A DNA stretch of 64,000 nucleotides from Alphaproteobacteria bacterium (GTDB lineage: Bacteria > Pseudomonadota > Alphaproteobacteria > Micropepsales > Micropepsaceae), in contig JAATGP010000022.1 of NCBI GenBank assembly GCA_015654635.1, positions 62,001 through 126,000 on the forward strand, given 5' to 3'. The notes under the pieces were generated by a model. It was not told the origin of the DNA. It made no database searches and saw only the letters and a list, made by a program, of their open reading frames with translations. Position 1 is the stretch's first letter. Each line of letters starts with the position of its first letter. This document shows, piece by piece, positions 25,018 through 34,255 of the stretch. A program made the position numbers and the translations under genes.

Positions 25018-26358
25018 ATGGCACGCGCAGGAATTATTTTGGCGGCAGGCATGGGCACGCGGATGAAGTCCGCGCGGCCCAAGGTAATGCACGAAGTGGC
25101 GGGGCTGTCTATGCTCGGCCATGTCATCGGCGCCATGCGCGCAGCGGATGTCGATCGCATCGTGGTGGTCACGCACGCCTCGGGCGAGGCGGTGCGCCGC
25201 TTCGCCGCCACGCTGGGCGCCGAAAGTGTGATCCAGGACAAGCAACTGGGGACCGGGCATGCCGCCGCCTGTGCGGGCGGGCTGCTCAAGGATTTTTCCG
25301 GCACAGTGATCATCGCCTATGGCGACATGCCGCTGGTGACCGCCGAAACCTTCAAGACCGCCTTCACGGCGCAGGAAAGCGCCGGCATGGCAATGGTGGG
25401 ATTTCGTCCTGCCGATCCGGGCGTTTATGGCCGCATGATCCTGGATAGCGATGGGCTGCTCAATCGGATCGTCGAATTCAAGGATGCCAGCGCCGAAGAA
25501 AAAGCGGTGCGGCTCTGCAATGCGGGCATTCTGACGGCCAAGGCCACGGATTTTTTCCGCTGGGCAGTGGGGCTCACAAACACCAACGCACAGAACGAAT
25601 ATTATCTCACCGATGTGCCGGCTCTGGCCAAAGCGGACGGCGTGCGCTCGGTGGTGGTGGAAGCCGGCGAAGCCGAGATGATGGGCGTCAACAGCCGTGC
25701 CGAGCTTGCCCGCGCCGAAAGCCTGATGCAGCAGCGTTTGCGCGACCGTGCGCTCGCCGCTGGCGCCGGTCTGGTGGCACCGGAAACGGTGCATTTTTGC
25801 TTCGATACGGTGCTTGAACCTGATTGCCTGATCGAACCTTATGTGGTGTTCGGGCCTGGGGTCACGGTGCATTCCGGGGCCCATATCCGTGCTTTTTCGC
25901 ATCTGGAAGGGGCCAGCGTTGCGGCGGGGGCGATAGTCGGACCGTATTCGCGGCTGCGCCCCGGCACCGTGGTCGATGAAGATGTGCATATCGGCAATTT
26001 CGTCGAACTGAAAAACACCCGCATCGAAAAGGGCGCCAAAGCCAGCCATCTGACGTATCTCGGCGATGCGCGGGTGGGCGCGGGCGCCAATATCGGCTGT
26101 GGCACCATCACCTGCAATTATGATGGTTTTCTCAAGCACAAGACCGACATCGGTGCAGGCGCCTTCATCGGCTCCGACACGGCGCTGGTGGCTCCGGTCA
26201 AAGTGGGCGATGGCGCTATCACCGGGGCAGGTTCGGTGATCACGCGGGATGTTCCGGCCAATGCGCTGGCGGTCACCCGTGCCGAGCAAAAGGTGCTGGA
26301 CGATTGGGCGACAAAATTCCGCAGCCGCAAGAAAGCGGAAAAGGCTGCCAAGACATAA
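25018..26358 (+). CDS. glmU: Bifunctional GlcNAc-1-P uridyltransferase / GlcN-1-P acetyltransferase
   Basis: 446 residues. N-terminal nucleotidyltransferase: LAAGMGTRMKSARPKVMHEVAG, QLGTGHAA, YGDMPLV. C-terminal left-handed beta helix with hexapeptide repeats (residues about 255-430), including the acetyltransferase region HIGNFVELKN and GCGTITCNYDG. Makes UDP-GlcNAc for peptidoglycan and LPS. glmS follows after 38 bp, so one transcript supplies both ends of the pathway. Confidence 0.97.
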   Translation: MARAGIILAAGMGTRMKSARPKVMHEVAGLSMLGHVIGAMRAADVDRIVVVTHASGEAVRRFAATLGAESVIQDKQLGTGHAAACAGGLLKDFSGTVIIAYGDMPLVTAETFKTAFTAQESAGMAMVGFRPADPGVYGRMILDSDGLLNRIVEFKDASAEEKAVRLCNAGILTAKATDFFRWAVGLTNTNAQNEYYLTDVPALAKADGVRSVVVEAGEAEMMGVNSRAELARAESLMQQRLRDRALAAGAGLVAPETVHFCFDTVLEPDCLIEPYVVFGPGVTVHSGAHIRAFSHLEGASVAAGAIVGPYSRLRPGTVVDEDVHIGNFVELKNTRIEKGAKASHLTYLGDARVGAGANIGCGTITCNYDGFLKHKTDIGAGAFIGSDTALVAPVKVGDGAITGAGSVITRDVPANALAVTRAEQKVLDDWATKFRSRKKAEKAAKT

Positions 26359-26396
26359 TCCCGCTGCGGCTCTTGATCAGAGCTAAGGAGAACACC

Positions 26397-28226
26397 ATGT
26401 GCGGTATCGTTGGCATAGCCGGAACCAAGGACTGCGCAGGCGCGATCTTGGCTGCCTTGAAGCGGCTGGAATATCGCGGCTACGATTCGGCTGGAATCGC
26501 CACGCTGGTGCGCGGCCAGATCGATCGCCGCCGGGCTGTCGGCAAGCTCTCGGCCCTCGAACTCGTGCTCAAGGATTGTCCCTTGCCCGGCCATACCGGC
26601 ATCGGCCACACGCGCTGGGCCACGCACGGCAAGCCTTCGGAAGCCAATGCCCATCCCCATGCCACCGAGAAAGTGGCCGTTGTTCATAACGGCATCATCG
26701 AGAATTTTCGCGAACTGAAGGCGGAACTGGTCGCCAAAGGCCACCACTTCGAATCCGAAACCGACACCGAAGTCTGCGCCCATCTTGTCAGCGCCTATCT
26801 CGATGAGGGGCTGCCCGTGGAAGAGGCGGCAAAGACGGCGGTGAAACGTCTGCATGGCGCCTATGCGCTCGCCATGATCTTCAAGGGTGAAGAGGGGCTT
26901 TTGATCGGCGCCCGCATGGGCAGCCCGCTTGCTGTCGGCTATGGCGCGGAGGAATCCTATTTGGGTTCCGACGCCTTTGCGCTGGCGCCTTTCACCAACC
27001 GCGTCTCCTATCTTGAAGATGGCGATGTGGTGATCATTCGCGGCACGGATGTGAAGATTTACGATGCCGCCGGTCGCCCGGCCAATCGTGAGGTGAAAAT
27101 CACCTCGGCCTCCGCCGGGCTGGTCGACAAGGCGGGCCATCGCCATTTCATGGCCAAGGAAATCCACGAGCAGCCGGAAGTCATTGCCCATACGCTGGCC
27201 GCCTATATCGATCCGGATGGCCCTACCACGCGCAACCGCGATACCAAACTGCTCAAGGCCCTTGCCGATGCCAGCATGCTGACGATTTCGGCTTGCGGCA
27301 CCGCTTTTTATGCCGGCATGGTCGGCAAATATTGGTTTGAAAAGCTGGCGCGTCTGCCGGTCGAAATCGATGTCGCCTCCGAGCTGCGCTATCGCGATCC
27401 GGTCTATCCCAAAAATGGCGTGGCGTTGTTCATTTCGCAGTCTGGCGAAACCGCCGATACGCTGGCCGCCTTGCGCGATGCCAAGGCCCATGGCCAGACC
27501 ACCATTGCCGTTGTCAATGTGCCGGAAAGCTCGATCGCGCGCGAAGCCGATATCGTGCTGCCGACCTTTGCCGGGCCGGAGATTGGCGTTGCCTCCACCA
27601 AGGCTTTCACCTGCCAGCTCGCGGCGCTGGCGCCGCTGGCCATTGCGGCAGGACGGGCCCGCGGTCATCTGGACGAGGCGGCGGAGAAAAAGCTTTGCGC
27701 CGCCTTGTTGGAAGTGCCGCGCCATATCGTGGAATTCCTCAAGCAGGAACCGCGGCTGGAGCAGATCGGCCAGGAAGTGGCCAAAGCGCGCGATGTGCTC
27801 TACCTGGGCCGCGGCTCAAGCTATCCCTTGGCGCTGGAAGGCGCCCTTAAGCTCAAGGAAATCTCCTATATCCACGCCGAAGGCTATGCCGCGGGCGAGA
27901 TGAAGCACGGTCCCATCGCGTTGATCGATGAGAACGTGCCGGTCATCGTCATCGCGCCGCACGATGCGCTTTATGAAAAGACCGTCTCCAATATGCAGGA
28001 GGTGATGGCGCGCGGCGGCAAGGTGCTGCTGATCTCCGATAAGGCAGGGCTCAATGCATCGAGCGGGCAGGCTTGGCAGAGCGTGGAAGTGCCGACCACC
28101 GATCCCTTCATCGCCCCAATCCTCTATGCGGTGCCGGTGCAGCTGCTGGCCTATTATGCCGCCGTGGCCAAGGGCACCGATGTGGATCAGCCCCGGAATC
28201 TCGCCAAATCGGTGACGGTGGAGTAG
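26397..28226 (+). CDS. glmS: Glutamine-fructose-6-phosphate aminotransferase
   Basis: 609 residues. N-terminal glutaminase with nucleophile Cys2 (MCGIVGIAG) and GIGHTRWATHG; two SIS domains with SACGTAFYAG, SQSGETADTLAAL, GRGSSYPLALEGALKLKE and the C-terminal AKSVTVE. Makes glucosamine-6-phosphate. Start is fixed by Cys2 and by AAGGAG seven bases upstream. The 38-bp gap after glmU leaves no room for a glmS ribozyme. Confidence 0.97.
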   Translation: MCGIVGIAGTKDCAGAILAALKRLEYRGYDSAGIATLVRGQIDRRRAVGKLSALELVLKDCPLPGHTGIGHTRWATHGKPSEANAHPHATEKVAVVHNGIIENFRELKAELVAKGHHFESETDTEVCAHLVSAYLDEGLPVEEAAKTAVKRLHGAYALAMIFKGEEGLLIGARMGSPLAVGYGAEESYLGSDAFALAPFTNRVSYLEDGDVVIIRGTDVKIYDAAGRPANREVKITSASAGLVDKAGHRHFMAKEIHEQPEVIAHTLAAYIDPDGPTTRNRDTKLLKALADASMLTISACGTAFYAGMVGKYWFEKLARLPVEIDVASELRYRDPVYPKNGVALFISQSGETADTLAALRDAKAHGQTTIAVVNVPESSIAREADIVLPTFAGPEIGVASTKAFTCQLAALAPLAIAAGRARGHLDEAAEKKLCAALLEVPRHIVEFLKQEPRLEQIGQEVAKARDVLYLGRGSSYPLALEGALKLKEISYIHAEGYAAGEMKHGPIALIDENVPVIVIAPHDALYEKTVSNMQEVMARGGKVLLISDKAGLNASSGQAWQSVEVPTTDPFIAPILYAVPVQLLAYYAAVAKGTDVDQPRNLAKSVTVE

Positions 28227-28317
28227 AGCCTTGCGGTCTTGCAACCGCACACACGGCATGGTCGTTGTTAACCAATGTTCCCGCGTGAAATAGTGGGCAC
28301 ACCACAACCTAGCATTG

Positions 28318-28848
28318 ATGCGCGACATGCATTACATGTCGGCCCCTTTCATATGGGGACCATTCGTGCCGTCTGCGCGCTTAGAACAATTTGGACCGCT
28401 CCGGCTTGTGGGACTGATGCGCCAGCACAACGCGGCGCAGGACAATAAGGCCGTCTATCGCGTTCTCTTCACGCAGTGGCACGACTACATCAAGCAGCGG
28501 CCCGAACCGCCAACCTTCAAGCGCAATTTCGGCGTCTTTGGCTGTATGGCCGATGGCGCGACGCATTTTGATTACTTCTGCGGTGCGCCATCGGAGGCAC
28601 CGCTGCCCCAGGGCTTTGTCGCGCTGCATCTGCCGGCGATGCGGTGTGCTGTGTTTGCCTATACCCAGCCCATTGGGGCGTTGCGCGATTTTGTGCGCAA
28701 GGTTTTCGCGCATGAGCTTCCCGCTGCCGGTCTGTCATTGCTGCCAAGCAGATCGGGTATGCCGGAATTTGTCGAACGCTATTGGGATGATTTCAATCAT
28801 TCGACGGCCGTCGGAGGGCTTGATCTTTTGGTTCCGGTGCAAGGTTAA
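28318..28848 (+). CDS. GyrI-like / effector-binding domain protein
   Basis: 176 residues. Resembles the AraC effector-binding (GyrI-like) domain: LEQFGPLRLVGLMRQHN at the start, then FGVFGCMADGATHFDYFCGAP, MRCAVFAYTQPIGALRDFVRKVFAHELPAAGL and FVERYWDDFN. No DNA-binding domain, so it is a free-standing small-molecule binding protein. Start uncertain (TTG at 28315, ATG at 28318 or in-frame ATGs just downstream). Confidence 0.7.
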   Translation: MRDMHYMSAPFIWGPFVPSARLEQFGPLRLVGLMRQHNAAQDNKAVYRVLFTQWHDYIKQRPEPPTFKRNFGVFGCMADGATHFDYFCGAPSEAPLPQGFVALHLPAMRCAVFAYTQPIGALRDFVRKVFAHELPAAGLSLLPSRSGMPEFVERYWDDFNHSTAVGGLDLLVPVQG

Positions 28849-28919
28849 CCTTAAGGTATTGTTGGCAAGCATGGGGTGCAGGCGCTAGGCTCGCATAAGA
28901 AGTACTATGGGGGCATCTT

Positions 28920-29414
28920 ATGTCCGGCTTGGCACTGTTTACGATTTTCCACACGCTCATCAGTATCGCCGCGATGATCGCGGGTCTGTTTTTGGTCTAT
29001 GGCTTATTGCGTGGCCAGCGCCTGGAACGCTTGACCCTTTGGGCGTTGGGTTTGCTCGCCGCCACGACCATCACAGGCTTCTTGTTTCCCATCCATGGCT
29101 TCACGCCCGCACTTGGCACCGGCATCGTCTCGACGGTGCTGTTGGCGTTGGCCACTGCCGCCCGCTACCGCTTCGCCATGGCGGGACCTTGGCGCGCGGT
29201 TTATGTGACGAGCGCGGTGGCGGCACTATATCTCGATTGGTTCGTGTTTGTGGTGCAGGCCTTTGTCAAAATCCCGCCCGTACACGCGCTGGCGCCGACG
29301 GGTACCGAGGCACCCTTCGTGGCCGCACAAGCCGTGGTGCTGCTGGCGTTCGCAATCGCCGGCTATTTCTCGGTGAAGCGTTTCCGCTTTGGCTTGGTGG
29401 CCAGCGGCGCCTGA
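28920..29414 (+). CDS. Four-TM inner-membrane protein, unknown
   Basis: 164 residues with four hydrophobic segments (about 5-29, 40-58, 66-84, 100-160 in two parts). The segment ALYLDWFVFVVQAFVKIPPVHALAP between helices is a distinctive loop. I recall similar hypothetical membrane proteins in alpha- and gammaproteobacteria but no function. Ends at a strong terminator hairpin shared with dps. Confidence 0.7.
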   Translation: MSGLALFTIFHTLISIAAMIAGLFLVYGLLRGQRLERLTLWALGLLAATTITGFLFPIHGFTPALGTGIVSTVLLALATAARYRFAMAGPWRAVYVTSAVAALYLDWFVFVVQAFVKIPPVHALAPTGTEAPFVAAQAVVLLAFAIAGYFSVKRFRFGLVASGA

Positions 29415-29438
29415 TACGGCGCGCCAAAAGGAAAGATG

Positions 29439-29464
29439 CCGGGGCACCGTAAGTGCCCCGGTTT
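29439..29464. terminator. Terminator between membrane-protein gene and dps
   Basis: CCGGGGCAC, loop CGTAA, GTGCCCCGG, then TTT on the plus strand; the minus strand continues CATCTTTCCTTTT. It sits between two convergent genes and could act in both directions. Confidence 0.7.
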
Positions 29465-29471
29465 GGTAACG

Positions 29472-29963
29472 CTATTCCAGCATGCTGCGCAGCATCCAGG
29501 CCGTCTTTTCGTGCAATTGGATACGCTGGGTGAGAAGATCCGCGGTGGCCTCGTCAGCCGCTTTGTCCGCCAGCGGGAAGATTTTGCGGGCCGTGCGCAC
29601 GACCGTTTCCTGGCCCTTGACCAGATCGGCGATCATCTCGGTGGCGCCAGGAACTTTATCGCTTTCTTCGATGCTGGAGAGCTTGGCGAAGGCGGTATAG
29701 CTGCCCGGCGCATAGACGCCCAGCGCACGGATGCGCTCGGCAATGAGATCCACCGCCAGAGCCAGCTCGTTATACTGCGTCTCGAACATCAGATGCAGGG
29801 TGTTGAACATCGGACCGGTGACGTTCCAATGGTAGTTATGGGTCTTCAGGTAGAGGGTGTAGGAATCGGCCAGAAGGCGCGAAAGCCCCTCCGCGATGGC
29901 CTTTCTCTCTTTCTCGTCGATCCCGATATCGATCACGGGGTTGCTGCTGTCTTTGCGTGCCAT
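29472..29963 (-). CDS. dps: Dps family DNA-protecting ferritin
   Basis: 163 residues, four-helix ferritin-like protein. Ferroxidase ligands at the subunit interface appear in [43 protein letters not shown]. Dodecamers oxidise and store iron with H2O2 and protect DNA in stationary phase. The N-terminal tail is short with few lysines, so direct DNA binding is uncertain. Probably OxyR- or starvation-regulated; no site was identified. Confidence 0.93.
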   Translation of the reverse strand: MARKDSSNPVIDIGIDEKERKAIAEGLSRLLADSYTLYLKTHNYHWNVTGPMFNTLHLMFETQYNELALAVDLIAERIRALGVYAPGSYTAFAKLSSIEESDKVPGATEMIADLVKGQETVVRTARKIFPLADKAADEATADLLTQRIQLHEKTAWMLRSMLE

Positions 29964-30141
29964 TCTCGTATGATCCCTTCATGAGGGCCGCCAGCTTGCG
30001 GCGCGACCGGATATATCCTGAATCCAACTAGGGTCTTTTTAAAGGGCCAAGAGAGCCAAGCGCGTGCGGGCAAAAGGCGCGGGTCATACGCTGGACTAAG
30101 CCGCCGGGATCGGCTTCATTTCGGCCAGCAGGAGCGACATC

Positions 30142-30846
30142 ATGAGCAGCGCCGACCATCTCAAGCAGCAGGCAGCCGCCCGCGCCCTCGAATTCGTGAC
30201 CAGCGGGATGCGGCTGGGGCTTGGCTCGGGCTCGACATCGGAAGCTTTTATCAATCTTCTGGGCACGCGCGTGCGCGGTGGTTTGGACGTCGTTGGCGTG
30301 CCGACCTCGGAACGCACGGCACAACTGGCCCGCTCCTTGGGCATTGCGCTCGGCGATCTTAACGATCTGGCGCCGCTGGACCTCGATATCGACGGCGCCG
30401 ACGAAGCCGATTACCAGCTTGATCTGATCAAAGGCGGCGGCGGTGCGCTGTTGCGGGAAAAAATCGTCGCGGCCTCGGCGGGGCGCATGATTGTGATGAT
30501 CCATGGCGACAAGCTGGTCAAGACGATGGGGGCCTTCCCGCTGCCCATCGAGGTGATCGCGTTCGGCCATATCGAAACCGCCAAGCGCATTGCCGCAGCG
30601 GTGGAAGCACTCGGTTACGGCAAAGTCCCGATGACTCTGCGCCACAAGAACGATGCGATCTACAAAACCGACAGCAACAATGTGATTTACGATGTCGCCT
30701 TCGGTCCCACCATGGCGGACACCAAGAGTCTGGCCACAGCGCTCTCCTGCGTGCCCGGTGTGGTCGAGCACGGGCTTTATATCGGCATTGCCAAGACGCT
30801 GATCATCGCCCGCGACAGCGGCATCGAGGTCATGGACCGGTCCTAA
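30142..30846 (+). CDS. rpiA: Ribose-5-phosphate isomerase A
   Basis: 234 residues. Interconverts ribose-5-P and ribulose-5-P in the pentose phosphate pathway. RpiA motifs: LGLGSGSTSEAFI, LDIDGADEADY and IKGGGGALLREKIVA (with catalytic Asp/Glu/Lys). Length is typical. Last codons overlap the convergent lipoprotein hydrolase by 4 bp. Confidence 0.96.
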   Translation: MSSADHLKQQAAARALEFVTSGMRLGLGSGSTSEAFINLLGTRVRGGLDVVGVPTSERTAQLARSLGIALGDLNDLAPLDLDIDGADEADYQLDLIKGGGGALLREKIVAASAGRMIVMIHGDKLVKTMGAFPLPIEVIAFGHIETAKRIAAAVEALGYGKVPMTLRHKNDAIYKTDSNNVIYDVAFGPTMADTKSLATALSCVPGVVEHGLYIGIAKTLIIARDSGIEVMDRS

Positions 30847-32036
30847 CGCAACAGCGGAATGACGGGCAGCACATGCAGGATGAAGCGGGTGATGAAGCGC
30901 GGCGAGCGGGTGTCTGGGGTTCGCAACCGCATTTTCTCGCTGCAGGAAGGCCCACAGGTGAGCGTTGCTGCCGAGCCTTTGGCAGGTTTGATACGGGTCT
31001 GCAGGGACACACCCGCTAGCGCCAAAGTCATGTCGTTCATCGTTTCCGGCGACATCGCATAATAGCTATGGTCGAGGCTGTCGGCTCTGGCGCCGGAGGC
31101 ATCGATCATATCCACCACATGGCTGGCGTCGTCCGCTTGAAAGGCGAGGTCGCTGGTGCTGCCAAGCCGCTTTACCCCGCCATGCACGCGCTGCGAGAGT
31201 TCCAGCACCGTGTCATAGGCCGAAGTGTAAATTGTGGTGCGCTTGGCGAAGGGTGCGGCGCCGAGCATCAGTTTGAGAAAGTCGTTGTTTTTGGGCTCAA
31301 CCCCGACATCGGCGCCTGCCAGCACCAGTTCGTCGATGAAACCCGGCGGTGGCGGCTCGCGGCTCTGGCCCAGACCCGAGAGCGTCATCAGCGTCAGACG
31401 GCTGCCCAAACTGTGGCCGAGCACGGTTACCCGAAGCCGCGACTCCGCCAATTCGCGCAGAAATTCGGCCAGCAAGGGCTCGGCATAATCGCTGTGCTCA
31501 AGATCGGAGACATAGCGGTCGACGTTAATCTCCGCGCTCCAGGAGAAGGCGGCGACGACGCAGCCGGTCTGGGCGTCATGGGCGACCTGAGCGGCGCGCA
31601 GCACGGCGCCATCAAAACCGGTGTGAAAGCCATGCACGAAAAGAAAGACCGAACGGCAATGTTTGGCTTTGGCCTCGGCCTCAATCAGGCCAATGGCGCC
31701 TGAAAGATTTGGGGCGCCCGCCAGCTTGGCCTTTCCGGCGGTAGAACAGGCGACCGGGTGGCTTTTGGCGACATAGCCATATTGCGGCGCTTCGCCAGGC
31801 GCCATGGCGGGGGGGACAACGGCCTCGGCTGTGCCGCAGGAGGGCGTTCCGGCCCAACGCGTGGCATAGCCGCCCGGAAAACTGGCATCCGCCTCGCGGT
31901 CGGTGACATAGACGACGGCGCTATAGGTGGGTTTGGCAGGCTCCGGCCGCCAGACCGAGCGCACCGGACCAGAATCGTCGATGGCGCAGCCTGTCACCGT
32001 TGCGGCAAGCAGCAACACAGCCCATATCTGGCGCAT
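30843..32036 (-). CDS. Alpha/beta hydrolase lipoprotein (DUF900 type)
   Basis: 397 residues. Lipoprotein signal with lipobox VTGC (about Cys17). Hydrolase core: VFLFVHGFHTGFDGAVLRAAQVAHD, AFSWSAEINVDRYVSDLEHSDYAEPLL and nucleophile elbow VLGHSLGSRL, then ELVLAGADVG. This is the DUF900/esterase family seen in alphaproteobacteria; substrate unknown. Probably an outer-membrane-facing or periplasmic lipoprotein. Starts 68 bp from divergent gor. Confidence 0.82.
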   Translation of the reverse strand: MRQIWAVLLLAATVTGCAIDDSGPVRSVWRPEPAKPTYSAVVYVTDREADASFPGGYATRWAGTPSCGTAEAVVPPAMAPGEAPQYGYVAKSHPVACSTAGKAKLAGAPNLSGAIGLIEAEAKAKHCRSVFLFVHGFHTGFDGAVLRAAQVAHDAQTGCVVAAFSWSAEINVDRYVSDLEHSDYAEPLLAEFLRELAESRLRVTVLGHSLGSRLTLMTLSGLGQSREPPPPGFIDELVLAGADVGVEPKNNDFLKLMLGAAPFAKRTTIYTSAYDTVLELSQRVHGGVKRLGSTSDLAFQADDASHVVDMIDASGARADSLDHSYYAMSPETMNDMTLALAGVSLQTRIKPAKGSAATLTCGPSCSEKMRLRTPDTRSPRFITRFILHVLPVIPLLR

Positions 32037-32103
32037 GCCCCCTCCGGCGTTGAAGGTGTATCAAACCTCCTTTAAGCGAGGGCTGGCAAGGCGGGATATT
32101 GTC

Positions 32104-33477
32104 ATGGCCAAGTTCGATTTTGATCTGTTTGTCATTGGCGGCGGTTCGGGCGGGGTCCGCGCGGCACGGGTAACGGCGGGGCTGGGCCAAAAGGTCGGCT
32201 TGGCCGAGGGCTCGCGCATGGGCGGCACCTGTGTGATCCGCGGCTGTGTGCCCAAGAAGCTCTATGTCTATGCCAGCCGTTTCGTGGAGGATTTCGAGCT
32301 TGCCCCCAGCTTCGGCTGGACGCTGGGCGAACCGCGCTTTGATTGGCGCACGCTGGTGGCGCACAAGAACGCCGAGATTACCCGCCTGGAAGGCCTCTAT
32401 CGCAGGGGCGCCGAAAGTGCAGGGGTGCAGGTGTTTTCGGAATATGCCGGCTTGGAAGACGCGCACACCATCCGGCTGGCGAGCGGGGCCACCGTCACCG
32501 CCGATAAGATCCTGATCGCAACCGGCGGGCGCCCACAGCGCGATTTGATGGGCGCGCCGGGCGCCGAATATTGCGATGTCTCCGACGATGCCTTCGATTG
32601 GGAGGAATTGCCCAAGCGGCTGATCGTGACCGGCGGCGGCTATATCGCGCTCGAATTCGCCCACATCTTCCACGCCTTCGGCGTCGATACCACGGTGATC
32701 GTGCGCAAACCCAAAGTGCTGCGCGGCTTTGACGAGGATATGCGCGACGCGCTGCACAGCTCGATGGAACGGCGCGGGATCAAGGTTCTGACGGAGCGGC
32801 TGCTTACCGCCGTCGACAAAGAGGGCGACCACCTTATCGCCTGTACCACGGCGGGCGAACGGCTGGCGGCCGACAAGATTTTGCTCGCCTGGGGCCGCAC
32901 GCCCAATACCGGCGGGCTTGGTCTGGAAAAAGCGGGTGTCGTCACCGCCAAGAACGGGCGCATCGATGTCGACGGCTATTCGCGCACCGCTGTCGAAAAC
33001 ATCTACGCCATCGGCGATGTCACCGAGCGGCTGTCGCTGACGCCCGTCGCCATTCATGAAGCCATGTGTTTTGTGAAGACTGCCTTTCAGGATACGCCGA
33101 CGCGCCCCGATCATGCGCTGGTGCCGACCGCCGTCTTCACCACACCGGAAATCGGCACCGTGGGGATGAGCGAGGAACGGGCGCTGGAACACGGCCATGC
33201 CATCGATGTCTACAAATCGACTTTCCGCCCCATGCGTACAGTGCTGGCGGGCACTGGCGACCGCATGGTGATGAAACTGGTGGTCGAGCAGAAGACCGAC
33301 ACCGTACTCGGCTGCCACATCTTCGGACCGGACGCTGCAGAGATCGTGCAGATCGTCGCCGTGGCGATGAAAATGGGCGCCACCAAGGCCCAGTTCGATG
33401 CCACCCTCGCGCTGCATCCCTCGATCGCCGAAGAACTCGTCACCATGCGGACCAAGAGCTATTCCAAGGACGCTTAA
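32104..33477 (+). CDS. gor: Glutathione-disulfide reductase
   Basis: 457 residues. FAD-binding GGGSGGVRAAR, redox pair GTCVIRGCVPKK (Cys43, Cys48), NADPH-binding TGGGYIALEFAHIFHAFG followed by VRKPKVLRGFD, second FAD segment YAIGDVTERLSLTPVAI, and interface His-Glu in HPSIAEELVTM. Keeps glutathione reduced. Start ATG at 32104 (MAKFDFDL). Confidence 0.94.
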   Translation: MAKFDFDLFVIGGGSGGVRAARVTAGLGQKVGLAEGSRMGGTCVIRGCVPKKLYVYASRFVEDFELAPSFGWTLGEPRFDWRTLVAHKNAEITRLEGLYRRGAESAGVQVFSEYAGLEDAHTIRLASGATVTADKILIATGGRPQRDLMGAPGAEYCDVSDDAFDWEELPKRLIVTGGGYIALEFAHIFHAFGVDTTVIVRKPKVLRGFDEDMRDALHSSMERRGIKVLTERLLTAVDKEGDHLIACTTAGERLAADKILLAWGRTPNTGGLGLEKAGVVTAKNGRIDVDGYSRTAVENIYAIGDVTERLSLTPVAIHEAMCFVKTAFQDTPTRPDHALVPTAVFTTPEIGTVGMSEERALEHGHAIDVYKSTFRPMRTVLAGTGDRMVMKLVVEQKTDTVLGCHIFGPDAAEIVQIVAVAMKMGATKAQFDATLALHPSIAEELVTMRTKSYSKDA

Positions 33478-33481
33478 GACT

Positions 33482-33500
33482 TGTTCCCAAATATGGAACA
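33482..33500. promoter_or_regulatory. Candidate higBA operator
   Basis: TGTTCC, 7-bp spacer, GGAACA: a palindrome 15 bp before the higB start, directly after the gor stop. Position and form fit autorepression by HigA. Confidence 0.55.
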
Positions 33501-33515
33501 TGCTAGGTTGTGCCG

Positions 33516-33812
33516 ATGCAGATTATCGCCAAGAGGACATTGAAACTCTTTTGGCAACGCCATCCACAGGCCGAAATTCCGCTGCGCAACTGGTACGCTG
33601 TTGTGGACAAGGCCGAGTGGCGACAGCCGGGAGATGTGAAAGTGGCGTTCGGAGCAACGGTGGATTTTCTCGGTGATAACCGGATCGTCTTCGATATCGC
33701 GGGCAACAAGTATCGCTTGGTCGTCCATGTCGCATATCCGTTCAAGCGTGTGTTGGTGAAGTTTGTCGGAACTCACAAGGACTACGACAGGATTAGTGCT
33801 GGGAGCGTGTGA
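33516..33812 (+). CDS. higB: HigB-type mRNA interferase toxin
   Basis: 98 residues, RelE-like fold of the HigB family. Motifs: TLKLFWQRHPQAEIPLRNWY, DVKVAFGATVDFLGDNRIVFDIAGNKYRLVVHVAYPFKRVLVKFVGTHKDYDRI. The KYRL...V..I/VGTH-DYD signature is characteristic. Cleaves mRNA on ribosomes when HigA is lost. ATG at 33516 preferred to the GTG at 33510. Its stop overlaps the higA start (ATGA). Confidence 0.9.
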   Translation: MQIIAKRTLKLFWQRHPQAEIPLRNWYAVVDKAEWRQPGDVKVAFGATVDFLGDNRIVFDIAGNKYRLVVHVAYPFKRVLVKFVGTHKDYDRISAGSV

Positions 33813-34255
33813 TGACAAAAAGCAAGGGTGAGGCACCCCTCTCTTTTCTCGCCCAAACCGATGAGCGGCAGACCCAACTTGTTATCCGACCGGTTCGGAC
33901 GGAGGCAGACTACGACTGGGCGCTCGCCGAGATTGAACCCTATTTCGAGAATGTGCCGAAGCACGGTACTGCTCAGGCTGATCGGTTTGATGTTCTGGCT
34001 GCCTTGATTGAGGGATATGAAGCCAAACATTGGCCAATTGACCCACCAGATCCGGTCGATGCCATCAGTTTCCGCATGGATTTGTCGGGTTACAGTCAGG
34101 CAGATTTGGCTAAGCTGATTGGTTCACGTTCCCGGGCGTCGGAAATCATGGGCCGAAAGCGTCCTCTGACGATGGAACAGGCCTGGAAGCTGCATCACCA
34201 TTGGAACATTCCGGCAGAGGTTTTGCTTCGCCCTTATCATACCGGACGTGCCTGA
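33812..34255 (+). CDS. higA: HigA-type antitoxin with XRE HTH
   Basis: 147 residues. The N-terminal half has YDWALAEIEPYF...ADRFDVLAALIEGYEAKHWPIDPPDPVDAISFRMD, the HigA antitoxin linker, and the C-terminal half an HTH (YSQADLAKLIGSRSRASEIMGRKRPLTMEQAWKLHHHWNIPAEVLLRPY). Neutralises HigB and represses the operon. Toxin-first order is typical for this family. The next gene begins immediately after the stop, so it may get read-through from the TA promoter. Confidence 0.9.
   Translation: MTKSKGEAPLSFLAQTDERQTQLVIRPVRTEADYDWALAEIEPYFENVPKHGTAQADRFDVLAALIEGYEAKHWPIDPPDPVDAISFRMDLSGYSQADLAKLIGSRSRASEIMGRKRPLTMEQAWKLHHHWNIPAEVLLRPYHTGRA

Noticed and set aside
26359..26396. glmS ribozyme
   Set aside because: Only 38 bp lie between glmU and glmS, mostly occupied by the ribosome-binding region.
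28232..28249. TGCGGT/ACCGCA hairpin after glmS
   Set aside because: Six-bp stem without T-run; too weak to list as a terminator.
33482..34255. HigBA as sign of a larger genomic island
   Set aside because: No integrase, attachment repeat or further foreign genes; the TA pair sits cleanly between housekeeping genes.
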